DNA of 48,987 bases from an uncultured Oscillospiraceae bacterium (GTDB taxonomy: Bacteria; Bacillota; Clostridia; Oscillospirales; Oscillospiraceae), in NCBI GenBank assembly GCA_910587395.1, contig CAJULJ010000019.1:1-48987 (forward strand). Reading direction: 5' to 3'. Shown piece after piece: positions 7,969-16,333 of this stretch. The stretch's first letter is position 1. Every line of letters begins with the position of its first letter. Made by a program: the position numbers and the translations under genes. The notes beneath the pieces were generated by a model that was not told where the DNA came from, made no database searches, and was given only the letters and a program-made list of their open reading frames with translations.

Positions 7969-9060
7969 ATGTCCAGCAGGATTTTCCAAAGCGTCGTTCT
8001 TCAGATGAAGGATTGTTCCGACCGAGCTATAGGGGTCATCGACGAACAGGGCACGGTGGTGGCCTGCAATGAGCTTGCCTGCATTGGGGAGAAGTGGGCC
8101 AGCGCGGCGGCATTGCTGGCGGCAGAGCAGGACGCGCAGGTGGTCAGCGGCGGCTTCACCTTCAAGGCGCTGCCCGGCTGGAGCGGTCAGTTTGACTATG
8201 CCGCCTTCGTACGCGGGGAGGATGAGCGGGCCGCGCTCATCTGCTCCATGGCGGTCATCGCTCTCAACGGGGCCAAGACCTATTATGAGGAAAAGAACGA
8301 CAAGGCCGCGTTTGTGAAGAATATCCTCTGCGATAATATTCTGCTGGGGGACATTTATGTCCGGGCCAAGGAGCTGCATTTCGTGTCCGAGGCGCCCAGG
8401 GCGGTGATTCTGGTGCGCCAGCTGGGTGCGCCCGACGTGTCCGCTGTGGATGTGATCTCCGGGCTGTACCCCGACAAGCAGACTGATTTTGTGCTGTCCG
8501 TCAGCGAAACGGACGTGGCCGTGGTCAAGCATCTTGGGGAGAATGCCGACGCCCGTGACCTGCATAAGATTGCCCAGACTGTCCAGGAGGCGCTGACCCG
8601 GGATCTGGGCATCAAGACGGTGGTGGGCATCGGCACCATTGTGGGACATATCCGGGACCTGGCCCGCACCTACAAGGAGGCCCAGGTGGCCATCGACGTG
8701 GGCCGGGTGTTCGAGACGGAGCGCTCCATCATCAACTATGAGAACCTGGGCATCGGGCGGCTCATCTATCAGCTGCCCACCACTCTGTGCGAGATGTTCC
8801 TGCGCGAGGTGTTCAAGAAGAACCCCATCGACGCGCTGGACCAGGAGACGCTGTTTACCATCAACAAGTTCTTCGAGAACAACCTGAACGTGTCCGAGAC
8901 GGCCCGGAAGCTGTTCGTCCACCGCAACACCCTGGTGTACCGGCTGGAGAAGATCAAGAAGCTCACCGGTCTGGACCTGCGGGAATTTGACGACGCCATC
9001 ACCTTCAAGGTGGCGCTGATGGTGAAGAAATACCTGGTCTCCCGGGGCATCGAATCCTGA
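7969..9060 (+). CDS. CdaR/PucR-type helix-turn-helix regulator
   Basis: A 363-residue regulator starting at ATG 7969 behind GAAAGGAGAA. The C-terminal segment (about 295-355) is a PucR-type HTH_30: FFENNLNVSETARKLF then VHRNTLVYRLEKIKKLTGLD. The central region (about 120-280) resembles the GGDEF-like domain of the CdaR family, including VVGIGTIVGHIRDLARTYKEA. The N-terminus has no signal I recognise. It stands just before ftsE but is separated by a terminator and a new promoter, so control of the division operon is not implied by position alone. The inducer is unknown. Confidence 0.8.
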   Translation: MSSRIFQSVVLQMKDCSDRAIGVIDEQGTVVACNELACIGEKWASAAALLAAEQDAQVVSGGFTFKALPGWSGQFDYAAFVRGEDERAALICSMAVIALNGAKTYYEEKNDKAAFVKNILCDNILLGDIYVRAKELHFVSEAPRAVILVRQLGAPDVSAVDVISGLYPDKQTDFVLSVSETDVAVVKHLGENADARDLHKIAQTVQEALTRDLGIKTVVGIGTIVGHIRDLARTYKEAQVAIDVGRVFETERSIINYENLGIGRLIYQLPTTLCEMFLREVFKKNPIDALDQETLFTINKFFENNLNVSETARKLFVHRNTLVYRLEKIKKLTGLDLREFDDAITFKVALMVKKYLVSRGIES

Positions 9061-9066
9061 GCTGTG

Positions 9067-9096
9067 AAGGCCGCCCGACAGGGCGGCTTTCTTTTA
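9067..9096 (+). terminator. Terminator after the CdaR/PucR-type gene
   Basis: GCCGCCC (9070-9076) and GGGCGGC (9081-9087) form a perfect seven-pair stem with loop GACA, followed by TTTCTTTT. Confidence 0.85.
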
Positions 9097-9168
9097 CAGT
9101 TGTAACTTTTGTTTCCAGAAAGTTTACATAATTGGGAGAGGAGATTGCTGGGAATTGGGCGGAAACGG

Positions 9169-9197
9169 TTGACAGGGAAGAGCTCAGCGTCTATAAT
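9169..9197 (+). promoter_or_regulatory. Full-consensus sigma-A promoter of the ftsEX operon
   Basis: TTGACA (9169-9174), exactly 17 bases, TATAAT (9192-9197). No other sigma-A promoter stands between here and the S41 protease gene, so it probably drives ftsE, ftsX, both hydrolases and perhaps the protease. Confidence 0.85.
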
Positions 9198-9226
9198 AAG
9201 AACCGATTCCGTCTGCGCAAAAGATT

Positions 9227-9249
9227 ACAAACCGGTTACAAACCGGTTA
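9227..9249 (+). repeat. Tandem AACCGGTT repeat in the ftsE leader
   Basis: The 11-base unit ACAAACCGGTT occurs twice back to back and contains the palindrome AACCGGTT at 9230-9237 and 9241-9248. The repeat lies about 30-50 bases after the predicted -10 and 40 bases before the ftsE start. It looks like an operator or cooperative binding site, but no regulator is identified. Confidence 0.6.
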
Positions 9250-9285
9250 CACGAAAAGACTCAGACATTTTGGAGATGCGGGCCC

Positions 9286-9966
9286 ATGATACGATTGATC
9301 GACGTACATAAAGAATACGACAACGGCACCAAGGCCCTGAAGGGGATCAACCTGCGCATTGAGGACGGGGAGTTCGTGTTCCTGGTGGGGCCCTCCGGCT
9401 CGGGCAAGTCCACCATCATCAAGCTGCTCACCGGGGAGATCACTGCCAGCCAGGGGCGGGTCATTGTCAACGGATACAACCTGAACAACATCCGCCGCTG
9501 GCAGATTCCCCATATGCGCCGCACCCTGGGTATCATCTTCCAGGACTTCCGGCTCATTGAGAAAAAGACAGTGCAGGGCAATCTGGAATTTGCCATGCGC
9601 ACCGTGGGGGCCAGCGGACGGGAGATGCGCAAGCGCATCCCTTATGTGCTGGACCTGGTGGGGCTGGACGACAAGGCGGACGCCTATCCCAACGAGATGA
9701 GCGGCGGCGAGCAGCAGCGGGTGGCCATTGCCCGGGCGCTGGTGAACAACCCGCGGATGATCATCGCCGACGAGCCCACCGGCAACCTGGACCCCCGGCG
9801 GTCGCTGGAGATCATGACGCTGCTGGAGCGCATCAACGCCATGGGCACCACCATGCTGGTGGTCACCCATGAGCGGGACCTGGTCAACCGTTTCTCCAAG
9901 CGGGTGGTGGCCATCAAGGACGGAGAGATGATACGGGACGGTCAGGGAGGCTACTACAGAGCATGA
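9286..9966 (+). CDS. ftsE: Cell-division ATPase FtsE
   Basis: ATP-binding subunit of the FtsEX complex, which drives septal murein hydrolases across the membrane. 226 residues from ATG 9286 behind GGAG; an upstream in-frame start at 9109 has no support and precedes the promoter. Walker A GPSGSGKST (35-43), signature MSGGEQQRVAIARAL, Walker B MIIADEPTGNLD and the His-switch VVTHE are all intact. The FtsE-typical opening (MIRLIDVHKEY) and the following ftsX separate it from generic ABC proteins. The stop overlaps ftsX by four bases. Confidence 0.96.
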   Translation: MIRLIDVHKEYDNGTKALKGINLRIEDGEFVFLVGPSGSGKSTIIKLLTGEITASQGRVIVNGYNLNNIRRWQIPHMRRTLGIIFQDFRLIEKKTVQGNLEFAMRTVGASGREMRKRIPYVLDLVGLDDKADAYPNEMSGGEQQRVAIARALVNNPRMIIADEPTGNLDPRRSLEIMTLLERINAMGTTMLVVTHERDLVNRFSKRVVAIKDGEMIRDGQGGYYRA

Positions 9967-10850
9967 GACGATTGAATATAGGCTATTTCATCAAAGAGGG
10001 CTTTTCCAGCATATTTTCTCATGGGTTGATGTCCTTTGCCGCAGTGTGCATGATCGTGGCCTGCCTCATCATCATGGGGTCCTTCTCCCTGCTGGCGGTG
10101 AACGTGGACGAGATGCTCAGCCAGCTGGAGGACGAGAACGAGTTCCTGGCCTTTGTGGACGAGGACTATACGGACAGCCAGATCCGCGCCCTCATGGAGC
10201 AGGTCCGGGCGCTGGACAATGTAGGCGAGGTCACTTTTGTCAGCCGGGAGCAGGCCAAGCGGGACTACCTGAAGGGCCACGAGTCGGACGGGCTGTATGC
10301 CAACATCCCCGACAAGGTATTCCGGGACCGGCTTTCCATCCATGTCAAGGATCTGACACGGTTCTCCGAGACGGTGGACGCGGTGGACGACCTGCCCGGG
10401 GTGGTCAACCACCGGGCCGCCGGCGAGGTGGCGGAGGGCTTCGTGGCCGTGCGCAACGCCGTCACCGCTCTTGCCATGGTGCTGGTGGGCATTTTGGCGG
10501 TGGTGTCGCTGTTCATCATCTCCAACACCACCCGGCTGGCCGCCTTCGCCCGGCGGGAGGAGATCGCCATCATGAAGATGTGCGGCGCCACCGACGGGTT
10601 CGTCCGCTGGCCCTTCATCGTGGAGGGGCTGATTTTGGGCATGATGGGGGCGTTGGTGGCCTTCTTCCTCCAATGGGCGGTGTACGCCGGAGTAAGCAGA
10701 GCGCTGGTGGAGGGCGGCGCCGCCGATCTGTTCGGCCTGATGGACTTCAAAATGATGTGGAAGCGGGTGCTGGGGATATTTGTGCTGTCCGGCTCCGTGA
10801 TCGGCGCGCTGGGCTCCAGCTTTGCCATTCGAAAGTTCCTCCAGGTGTAA
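9963..10850 (+). CDS. ftsX: Cell-division permease-like protein FtsX
   Basis: Membrane partner of FtsE, 295 residues. One membrane segment near 22-43, a large outer-face domain (about 45-165) that in the family docks the hydrolase, then three membrane segments, with RREEIAIMKMCGATDGFVRWPF between them as in FtsX proteins. It is coupled to ftsE by ATGA and followed after about 20 bases by the hydrolase gene. In streptococci FtsX activates PcsB, so the two downstream coiled-coil hydrolases are the likely clients here. Confidence 0.95.
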   Translation: MRRLNIGYFIKEGFSSIFSHGLMSFAAVCMIVACLIIMGSFSLLAVNVDEMLSQLEDENEFLAFVDEDYTDSQIRALMEQVRALDNVGEVTFVSREQAKRDYLKGHESDGLYANIPDKVFRDRLSIHVKDLTRFSETVDAVDDLPGVVNHRAAGEVAEGFVAVRNAVTALAMVLVGILAVVSLFIISNTTRLAAFARREEIAIMKMCGATDGFVRWPFIVEGLILGMMGALVAFFLQWAVYAGVSRALVEGGAADLFGLMDFKMMWKRVLGIFVLSGSVIGALGSSFAIRKFLQV

Positions 10851-10869
10851 TGAGAAACTGAGGTCAATG

Positions 10870-12048
10870 ATGAAACTGCGAAAGAAAATGCTGTCCGTTC
10901 TGTTGGCGGCGGCGCTGCTGCTTACGGCGGTGCTGCCCGTCGGGGCGGTGACCCAGGATGATATCCAGGCCATCAAAAATCAGCTCAACAGCGTGACCGC
11001 CCGGAAAGAGGAGGCCGAGGCTCAGCTTGCCGCCATCCGGGGGGATCTGAGCCGTGCCCAGGAGCAGGTGGAGCTGGTCCAGGAGCAGGTGCTGCTCACC
11101 GAGCAGCAGGTCAGCGCGGGCCGGGAGATTTTGGCCCGGTATGACGCGCAAATCGAGGAAAAGCAGAAGGAAATCGCGGGGCTTGAGGCCAAAGAGGCCG
11201 CGCAGATGGAGGAATTTTATCAACAGGTGCGCTGGATGGAGGAGACGGGGGATACGCCTATTTTGTCCGTCCTGTTCCAGGCCAAGAGCTTCGCGGATCT
11301 GTTGGAGTATGCCATGCTGGTGACTGACATCATGGAGTACAGCGACCGCATCGTAGCGGAGCTGCAAGCCACTCAGGCGGAGCTTGCCGAGGCCCGGGAG
11401 GAGCTCCAGGCCGGCCGGGACCAGCAGGCTCAGGCCCAGAGTGAGCTGGAGGCCCATTTGGCGCAGCTGGAGGAACAGAGAGCGGAGGCCCGCGCCCTGC
11501 TGGCGCAGATCGCCGACTCGGAGAGCGAGTTTGCCCAGAAGGCCGCCCAGCTTGCCGCTGAGGAGGCGGAGGCGGAGCAGGCTTTGAAAGAGGCGGAGGA
11601 GCAGTGGGCCGCCCAGATCGCGGCCAACGGGGCCACCGGCGACTGGTATTGGCCTGTCCCCGGCTACTACACCATTACATCTTTCTTTGGCTGGCGGGAC
11701 CTCTATGGCAGCTCGGACAACCACACCGGCACCGACATCGGCGTGCCCCAGGGTGTGGAAATCCACGCCGCCCAGGCGGGAGTGGTCACTCTGTCCCGCT
11801 ACAATTCCTCTTACGGAAATTACTGCATCATCAACCACGGCAACGGCTACGCCACCCTGTATGCCCATCAGAGCCGGCTTCCCCTGGTGAAGGTGGGAGA
11901 TACGGTAAGCAAGGGGCAGGTCATCGGCTACGTGGGCAACACGGGGAACAGCTACGGCGCCCACCTACACTTTGAGCTGCGGGTGAACGGCGTCCGGGAC
12001 GACGTGCTCAAGCTGTATCCCGGCCTGAATTACATTGACAGAAGCTGA
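10870..12048 (+). CDS. Secreted coiled-coil M23 murein hydrolase, FtsEX-linked (copy 1)
   Basis: A 392-residue wall endopeptidase. ATG 10870 is preferred (GAGG six bases upstream); ATG 10867 is an alternative. A signal peptide ends near residue 30 (PVGA/VTQDD). Residues 30-250 form a long coiled coil rich in Glu/Gln/Ala, interrupted by FYQQVRWMEETGDTPILSVL, the PcsB-like helical region. The M23 domain (about 265-390) has HTGTDIGVP and HLHFEL zinc ligands and YATLYAHQSRL, so it should be active. Position right after ftsX indicates FtsEX-controlled septal cleavage. Confidence 0.92.
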   Translation: MKLRKKMLSVLLAAALLLTAVLPVGAVTQDDIQAIKNQLNSVTARKEEAEAQLAAIRGDLSRAQEQVELVQEQVLLTEQQVSAGREILARYDAQIEEKQKEIAGLEAKEAAQMEEFYQQVRWMEETGDTPILSVLFQAKSFADLLEYAMLVTDIMEYSDRIVAELQATQAELAEAREELQAGRDQQAQAQSELEAHLAQLEEQRAEARALLAQIADSESEFAQKAAQLAAEEAEAEQALKEAEEQWAAQIAANGATGDWYWPVPGYYTITSFFGWRDLYGSSDNHTGTDIGVPQGVEIHAAQAGVVTLSRYNSSYGNYCIINHGNGYATLYAHQSRLPLVKVGDTVSKGQVIGYVGNTGNSYGAHLHFELRVNGVRDDVLKLYPGLNYIDRS

Positions 12049-12064
12049 GGCGAGGAGGGGCAAC

Positions 12065-13327
12065 ATGAACAAAAAGACTCAACGGATTATCGTGATCATT
12101 GTGGCGGCGGCGCTGCTGCTGTCGGTGATGCTTCCTGTGCTCAGCGTGTTCGCCCAGGCCAGTGTGACCCAGAGCGACATCCAGGGGATCAAAAACGAGC
12201 TGAGCGACATTCAGGCGCAGAAGAAGGATGCGGAGGCCAAGCTGAAATCCATCCGCAACGATCTGTCCAAAGCCAAGGAGCAGGTGGAGCTGATCCAAAA
12301 TCAGGTGCTGCTGTGTGAGCAGGAGATCAACGTCAGTCAGGCCATGCTGGACGAGTACGACCGTCAGATTGCCGACAAGGAGCTGGAGATCGCCGGTCTG
12401 GAGCAGCAGCAGGAGGAGCAGTACCAGGAGTTTTACCAGCAGGTGCGCTGGATGGAGGAAACGGGGGGCGTGAACTACATCTCCATCCTCTTTGAGGCCA
12501 ACAGCTTTGCGGACATGCTGGAGCAGGCCATGCTCATCGGCGACATCATGGACTACTCCAACCGCATCATTGAGCAGCTGGAGGCCACACAGACGGAGCT
12601 GGAAATGGCGCGGGACGCCCTGGCCGTTGACCGGGAGGCCCAGGCCCTGGTTCAGCAGGACCTGGAGGCGCGCAAGGCGGAGCTGGAGGAGAAGCGGGCC
12701 GAGGCTCAGACCCTGCTCAACCAGATTGCCGCCTCGGAGAGTGAGTACGCCAAGGAGGCCAAGGAGCTGGCGGAAAGCGAGGCCCGGATCAATAAGGAGC
12801 TGAAGGACGCCGAGCAAAAGTACGCTGCCCAGCTCGCCGCCCTCCAGGCCCAGCAGAACGCCAGCGTGAATATGACCAGCGGGGATTGGTACTGGCCGCT
12901 GCCGGGCAGATATAAAATTTCCTCCCTCTTTGGCAGCCGCGTGGATCCCATCAACGGCAGGCGGGACAACCACACCGGCACCGACATACCCGCTCCCTCC
13001 GGCACGCCCATCTATGCCGCGAAGGACGGCGTGGTGACCACGGTGAACACCAATAAGAACTCGTCCTCCTACGGCTATTACTGCATCATCAGCCACGGCA
13101 GCGGCTACGCCACCCTGTATGCCCACCAGTGCCAAGTGCCCATCGTCAGCGAGGGGGAGACGGTGACCAAGGGACAGGTGATCGGCTACGTGGGCACCAC
13201 GGGCCGCTCTACCGGAAACCATCTGCACTTTGAGTTGCGTATCAACGGTGTGCGCAACGACGTATTGAAGCTCTATCCCGGCATGACCTTTACTTCTCCC
13301 GGCGGCGGGCAGATCAGCGGAGGATAA
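12065..13327 (+). CDS. Secreted coiled-coil M23 murein hydrolase, FtsEX-linked (copy 2)
   Basis: A 420-residue paralogue of the preceding gene, only 16 bases after it, starting at ATG 12065 behind GAGGAGGGG. It has the same plan: signal peptide to about residue 34, coiled coil with FYQQVRWMEETGGVNYISIL, then an M23 domain with HTGTDIPAPSG, YATLYAHQCQV and HLHFELRING. The two copies share long stretches and their end (DVLKLYPG), pointing to tandem duplication followed by divergence. Both keep the zinc ligands, so neither looks like an inactive regulator. Confidence 0.92.
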   Translation: MNKKTQRIIVIIVAAALLLSVMLPVLSVFAQASVTQSDIQGIKNELSDIQAQKKDAEAKLKSIRNDLSKAKEQVELIQNQVLLCEQEINVSQAMLDEYDRQIADKELEIAGLEQQQEEQYQEFYQQVRWMEETGGVNYISILFEANSFADMLEQAMLIGDIMDYSNRIIEQLEATQTELEMARDALAVDREAQALVQQDLEARKAELEEKRAEAQTLLNQIAASESEYAKEAKELAESEARINKELKDAEQKYAAQLAALQAQQNASVNMTSGDWYWPLPGRYKISSLFGSRVDPINGRRDNHTGTDIPAPSGTPIYAAKDGVVTTVNTNKNSSSYGYYCIISHGSGYATLYAHQCQVPIVSEGETVTKGQVIGYVGTTGRSTGNHLHFELRINGVRNDVLKLYPGMTFTSPGGGQISGG

Positions 13328-13335
13328 TGTGTATC

Positions 13336-13366
13336 AGGGGCGCGGGATTCCCGCGTCCCTGTCCAG
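13336..13366 (+). terminator. Internal hairpin between hydrolase 2 and the S41 protease
   Basis: AGGGGCGCGGG (13336-13346) pairs with CCCGCGTCCCT (13350-13360) with one wobble. The downstream T-run is delayed and short, so it is a weak terminator or an mRNA-processing stem that lowers expression of the next gene. Confidence 0.5.
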
Positions 13367-13389
13367 CTTTTGGCAAGGAGGTCTGAACA

Positions 13390-14562
13390 ATGGAGGAGCA
13401 AACGGTGCGCAGGTTGGAAAAGCGGAAATGGCGGCTGCCCGGCCCGCTGAAAATTGTGTTGACAGTGGTGTTGACGCTGGCGGTGTTCACTGGAGTGTGG
13501 TGCCTGCTACTGGGGAGGAGCGGCCTGACGATGGTGCAGACCTACCTTCTGGCCCGGTTCGCCTTTGTGGACACCACCGCCGATCTGGATGGGGCTGTGG
13601 ACGCGGGGCTGAGCGCTTTTGTAACGGGTTTGGGGGACCGTTGGTCCTATTACCGCACGCGGGAGCAGTACGAGGCGCTCACCGCCACGCGGGCAAACAA
13701 CTACGTGGGCATAGGCATCACCGTGAACATCAGGGCCCGTGAGGAGGGGCTGCTGGTGGAGTCTGTGACCGAGGGCGGCCCGGCGGACAAGGCCGGAGTG
13801 CTGGTGGGAGATGTCATTATCGCCGCCGACGGTGTGTCCCTGGCCGGGGAGATCCGGGAGAAGGGTTCCGACTATATCAAAGGCGAGTCGGGCACTCAGG
13901 TGGCGCTCACCCTGCTGGGGGAGGACGGGACCACCCGGGATGTGACCTGCCTCCGGGCCACCCTGCATATTCCCTCTGCCAGCGGGAAGCTGCTGGAAGG
14001 GAACATCGGCTACGTGAAGCTGAACAATTTTTATTCCGGCTCCTCCGACAGCTTCAAGCGGGAGGTGGACGCCCTGGTGGAGCAAGGGGCGGTCTCCCTG
14101 ATCGTGGATGTGCGGAATGACCCCGGCGGGTATGTGGCCGAGCTGGAGAAGATTTTGGACTACCTGCTGCCGGAGGGCCCGGTGTTCACCCAAAAGCCCC
14201 GGTGGTGGTTCCAGTCGGTGTACCAGTCGGACGCAGACTGCATCGACCTGCCTATGGTGGCTATGGTGAACAAGGACAGCTACTCGGCGGCGGAGCTGCT
14301 GGCCGCTCAGCTGCGGGAGAGCGCAGGCGCGCCCATCGTGGGTGAGCTGACCTCCGGCAAGGGGTACTCCCAGGTCACCTTTCCGCTGATCAACGGCGGC
14401 GGGGTGGGGCTGTCCACCGCCACCTACTGCACCGGCAGCGGCCGTTCCCTCATCGGGGAAGGCATTGTTCCCGACGTGGAGCTGTCCCTGGACGAGGGTG
14501 CAGTGATGGGTGAGGAGAGCGACAATCAGCTCCAGGCGGCCATTGAGCTGCTTACAAAATAA
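13390..14562 (+). CDS. S41-family C-terminal processing protease (CtpA/CtpB-like)
   Basis: A membrane-anchored serine protease of 390 residues. An N-terminal hydrophobic segment (about 19-42) is followed by a CTP N-domain with DRWSYYRTREQYEAL, a PDZ domain (about 110-190, GGPADKAGVLVGDVIIAADG), and the catalytic core. By alignment with Tsp, the nucleophile is Ser299 in SYSAAE and the general base Lys324 in SGKGYSQ. A good AAGGAGG site precedes the ATG. CtpB lies beside ftsEX in Bacillus as well; it may trim the neighbouring hydrolases or a sporulation signal. Confidence 0.93.
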   Translation: MEEQTVRRLEKRKWRLPGPLKIVLTVVLTLAVFTGVWCLLLGRSGLTMVQTYLLARFAFVDTTADLDGAVDAGLSAFVTGLGDRWSYYRTREQYEALTATRANNYVGIGITVNIRAREEGLLVESVTEGGPADKAGVLVGDVIIAADGVSLAGEIREKGSDYIKGESGTQVALTLLGEDGTTRDVTCLRATLHIPSASGKLLEGNIGYVKLNNFYSGSSDSFKREVDALVEQGAVSLIVDVRNDPGGYVAELEKILDYLLPEGPVFTQKPRWWFQSVYQSDADCIDLPMVAMVNKDSYSAAELLAAQLRESAGAPIVGELTSGKGYSQVTFPLINGGGVGLSTATYCTGSGRSLIGEGIVPDVELSLDEGAVMGEESDNQLQAAIELLTK

Positions 14563-14565
14563 AAA

Positions 14566-14602
14566 AGCTCCGTCCCTGGCATAGCCAGGGGCGGAGTCTT
14601 TT
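14566..14602 (+). terminator. Terminator of the ftsEX-hydrolase-protease operon
   Basis: CTCCGTCCCTGGC (14568-14580) pairs with GCCAGGGGCGGAG (14584-14596) with one wobble, followed by TCTTTT; an A-run upstream could serve the opposite DegV transcript too. Confidence 0.85.
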
Positions 14603-14634
14603 GATTCTCAGGGAAGCAGGGATACGCTTCCTCA

Positions 14635-15471
14635 TTATTTTTTGAGGAAAATAACACCCAGCGTATTAGGGCCGCAGTGACAGGAGATGGTGCAGCCCGC
14701 CACGGCGGTGACGACCTCCCGGAAGCCGAATTCCTTCACGATGCCGCATACGGCGGCGGGGATGGCCGGATCACAGCGGGTATGGACCACGAAAATGCGG
14801 TCCAGGTTCACGTTTTTGCCCTCCAGCTGGTCGCGCACGTAGTCGGGGAGTATCTTGTCAAAAGCGCCCCGATACTTTTTGCCCACGGTCATTTTGCCGT
14901 CGGCCAGTACGATGCAGGGCTTCAGCCGCAGCAGATTGGCGCCCAGGGCCACCACGGAAGAGCAGCGGCCGCCCTTGGCCAGATAGTCCAGCTTGTCCAC
15001 CACAAAGGTGGTATCCACCCGGTCGATCATACCCTCCAGCATTTTGAGGATGTTCTCAATAGAGTCCCCGCGCTCGGCGGCAATGGCGGCCTCCAGGGCC
15101 AGAATGCCCTGGCCCACGGTCAGATTCCGGGAATCCACCACGTAGACGTTGGAAAAATCCTCCGCCGCCACGAGAGCGTTCTGGTAGCAGCAGGAAAACT
15201 CACTGCCGATGGTGATGTGGAGCACAGAGTCGTATTGGGGGGCAAGCTCCGCAAACAGTGACTGGTAGTCGGCGATATTGACGGCGGCGGTGGTGGGCAG
15301 CTGCCCGCCTGCCTCCACACAGCGGAAGATGTCCTCCGGGGTGGCCTCCAGGCCGTCCTTACAGGTGTTTCCGCCGAAGGAGACGTACAAGGGTACCATG
15401 GTGATCTGGTAGCGCTCCAGCAGCTCGGGAGGCAGGTCGCAGGTGCTGGTGGCGGTGATTTTGATGGACAT
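14635..15471 (-). CDS. DegV-family fatty-acid-binding protein
   Basis: 278 residues beginning MSIKITATSTCDLPPELLER, the DegV opening, with ACGGAGG before the ATG. Further family marks are the GGNTCKDG segment, TTAAVNIADY, LHITIGSEFSCCYQNA and DTTFVVDKLDYLAKGGR. DegV/FakB proteins bind a fatty acid for phosphorylation by FakA. No fakA is nearby, so the exact role is open. It is monocistronic, between two strong terminator/promoter regions. Confidence 0.93.
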   Translation of the reverse strand: MSIKITATSTCDLPPELLERYQITMVPLYVSFGGNTCKDGLEATPEDIFRCVEAGGQLPTTAAVNIADYQSLFAELAPQYDSVLHITIGSEFSCCYQNALVAAEDFSNVYVVDSRNLTVGQGILALEAAIAAERGDSIENILKMLEGMIDRVDTTFVVDKLDYLAKGGRCSSVVALGANLLRLKPCIVLADGKMTVGKKYRGAFDKILPDYVRDQLEGKNVNLDRIFVVHTRCDPAIPAAVCGIVKEFGFREVVTAVAGCTISCHCGPNTLGVIFLKK

Positions 15472-15530
15472 TGGGATGACCTCCGTTTGTATATGGGGGA
15501 CCCGATGGCGTCAGGGTCCAAATTGTAAGG

Positions 15531-15559
15531 ATTATATCATTCGCCGCGGTAAATTGCAA
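15531..15559 (-). promoter_or_regulatory. Promoter of the DegV gene
   Basis: On the minus strand TTGCAA (15554-15559), 17 bases, TATAAT (15531-15536). The -10 is perfect and the -35 matches 4 of 6. Confidence 0.6.
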
Positions 15560-15619
15560 GAAAATTTCCTGCGGCATGTTTGACAGTCCCGGCGCATATG
15601 TGTCGTTGAGGTGATGGAT

Positions 15620-16333
15620 ATGGTGGGACGGCTGGTCCTGGTGCGGGAAAAGGGCCGCTTCCGGGCGGAGGAGGGGATGCTGGGTCCGCTCAAGGTGCTG
15701 AAGGCCATGGTTTTTGAGCCGGAGGGGCTGGCTCCCTGGCGGCTTCGGCGGAGGCTGCGCCGTGCGGAGCGGTTCCTGGTCCGGGCGGGGGCGGGCCGGG
15801 TGGTACTGGGGAGCGATTTTCCCTATAGGGACAGGCTCACCCTGCTGCGCCCGGTGGACCCGGTTCTCCTGTGGCGGGGGACGGCGGATGTGCTGGCGTT
15901 GGGGGCGCTGGACGTGGCGGGAGTGCCCCGCCGCCGAGGCCGGGTGGCCCTGTCCGCCCCCAGGCTGTGTCCTGAGCTGGAAGGGGCGGCGGAGCGGCTG
16001 TGCCCCCAAGTGCGGGGCCTGCTCATCGACGCCCCCGGCGGAGAGGAGTACGCCCGATACCTCCAGGCGAAGTTCGGCCTGCCGGTGACGCCCCTGGCGG
16101 CGGGGGCAGACGTGACGGCGGCCTTTGGCCCTGGGGGAGGCCGCTGGGGAAGGGCGGTGGAGCTGTACGAGGGAGGGACGCTGAACGGACTGGCCCTGGG
16201 ACTGGAGGGGGTGGAGCTGCCGCCGGACTGCGCCGGACAGGTGCTGGCCCTGCTGTGGGAGCGTGGGGAGCTGCGGCGTGGGGAGCTGCAGGTGAGCTGT
16301 GCGGAACGGTATGCGGGAAGCTATCCCCGATAG
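15620..16333 (+). CDS. Uncharacterised protein
   Basis: A 237-residue open frame; ATG 15620 is favoured because GAGGTG lies six bases before it (GTG 15611 and ATG 15614 are alternatives). It is unusually rich in Arg, Leu and Gly, with a basic stretch APWRLRRRLRRAERFLVRAG, then GVPRRRGRVALSAPRLCPELE and LLIDAPGGEEYARYLQAKFG. There is no signal peptide or membrane segment and no family I recognise. Strong third-position GC and the good start support a real gene. No functional context: it is flanked by DegV and a converging GNAT gene. Confidence 0.6.
   Translation: MVGRLVLVREKGRFRAEEGMLGPLKVLKAMVFEPEGLAPWRLRRRLRRAERFLVRAGAGRVVLGSDFPYRDRLTLLRPVDPVLLWRGTADVLALGALDVAGVPRRRGRVALSAPRLCPELEGAAERLCPQVRGLLIDAPGGEEYARYLQAKFGLPVTPLAAGADVTAAFGPGGGRWGRAVELYEGGTLNGLALGLEGVELPPDCAGQVLALLWERGELRRGELQVSCAERYAGSYPR

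Noticed and set aside
9227..9249. CRISPR or repeat array
   Set aside because: Only two adjacent 11-base units and no spacers; more like an operator.
9109..9285. N-terminal extension of FtsE
   Set aside because: It begins before the consensus promoter and lacks a ribosome site; homology begins at 9286.
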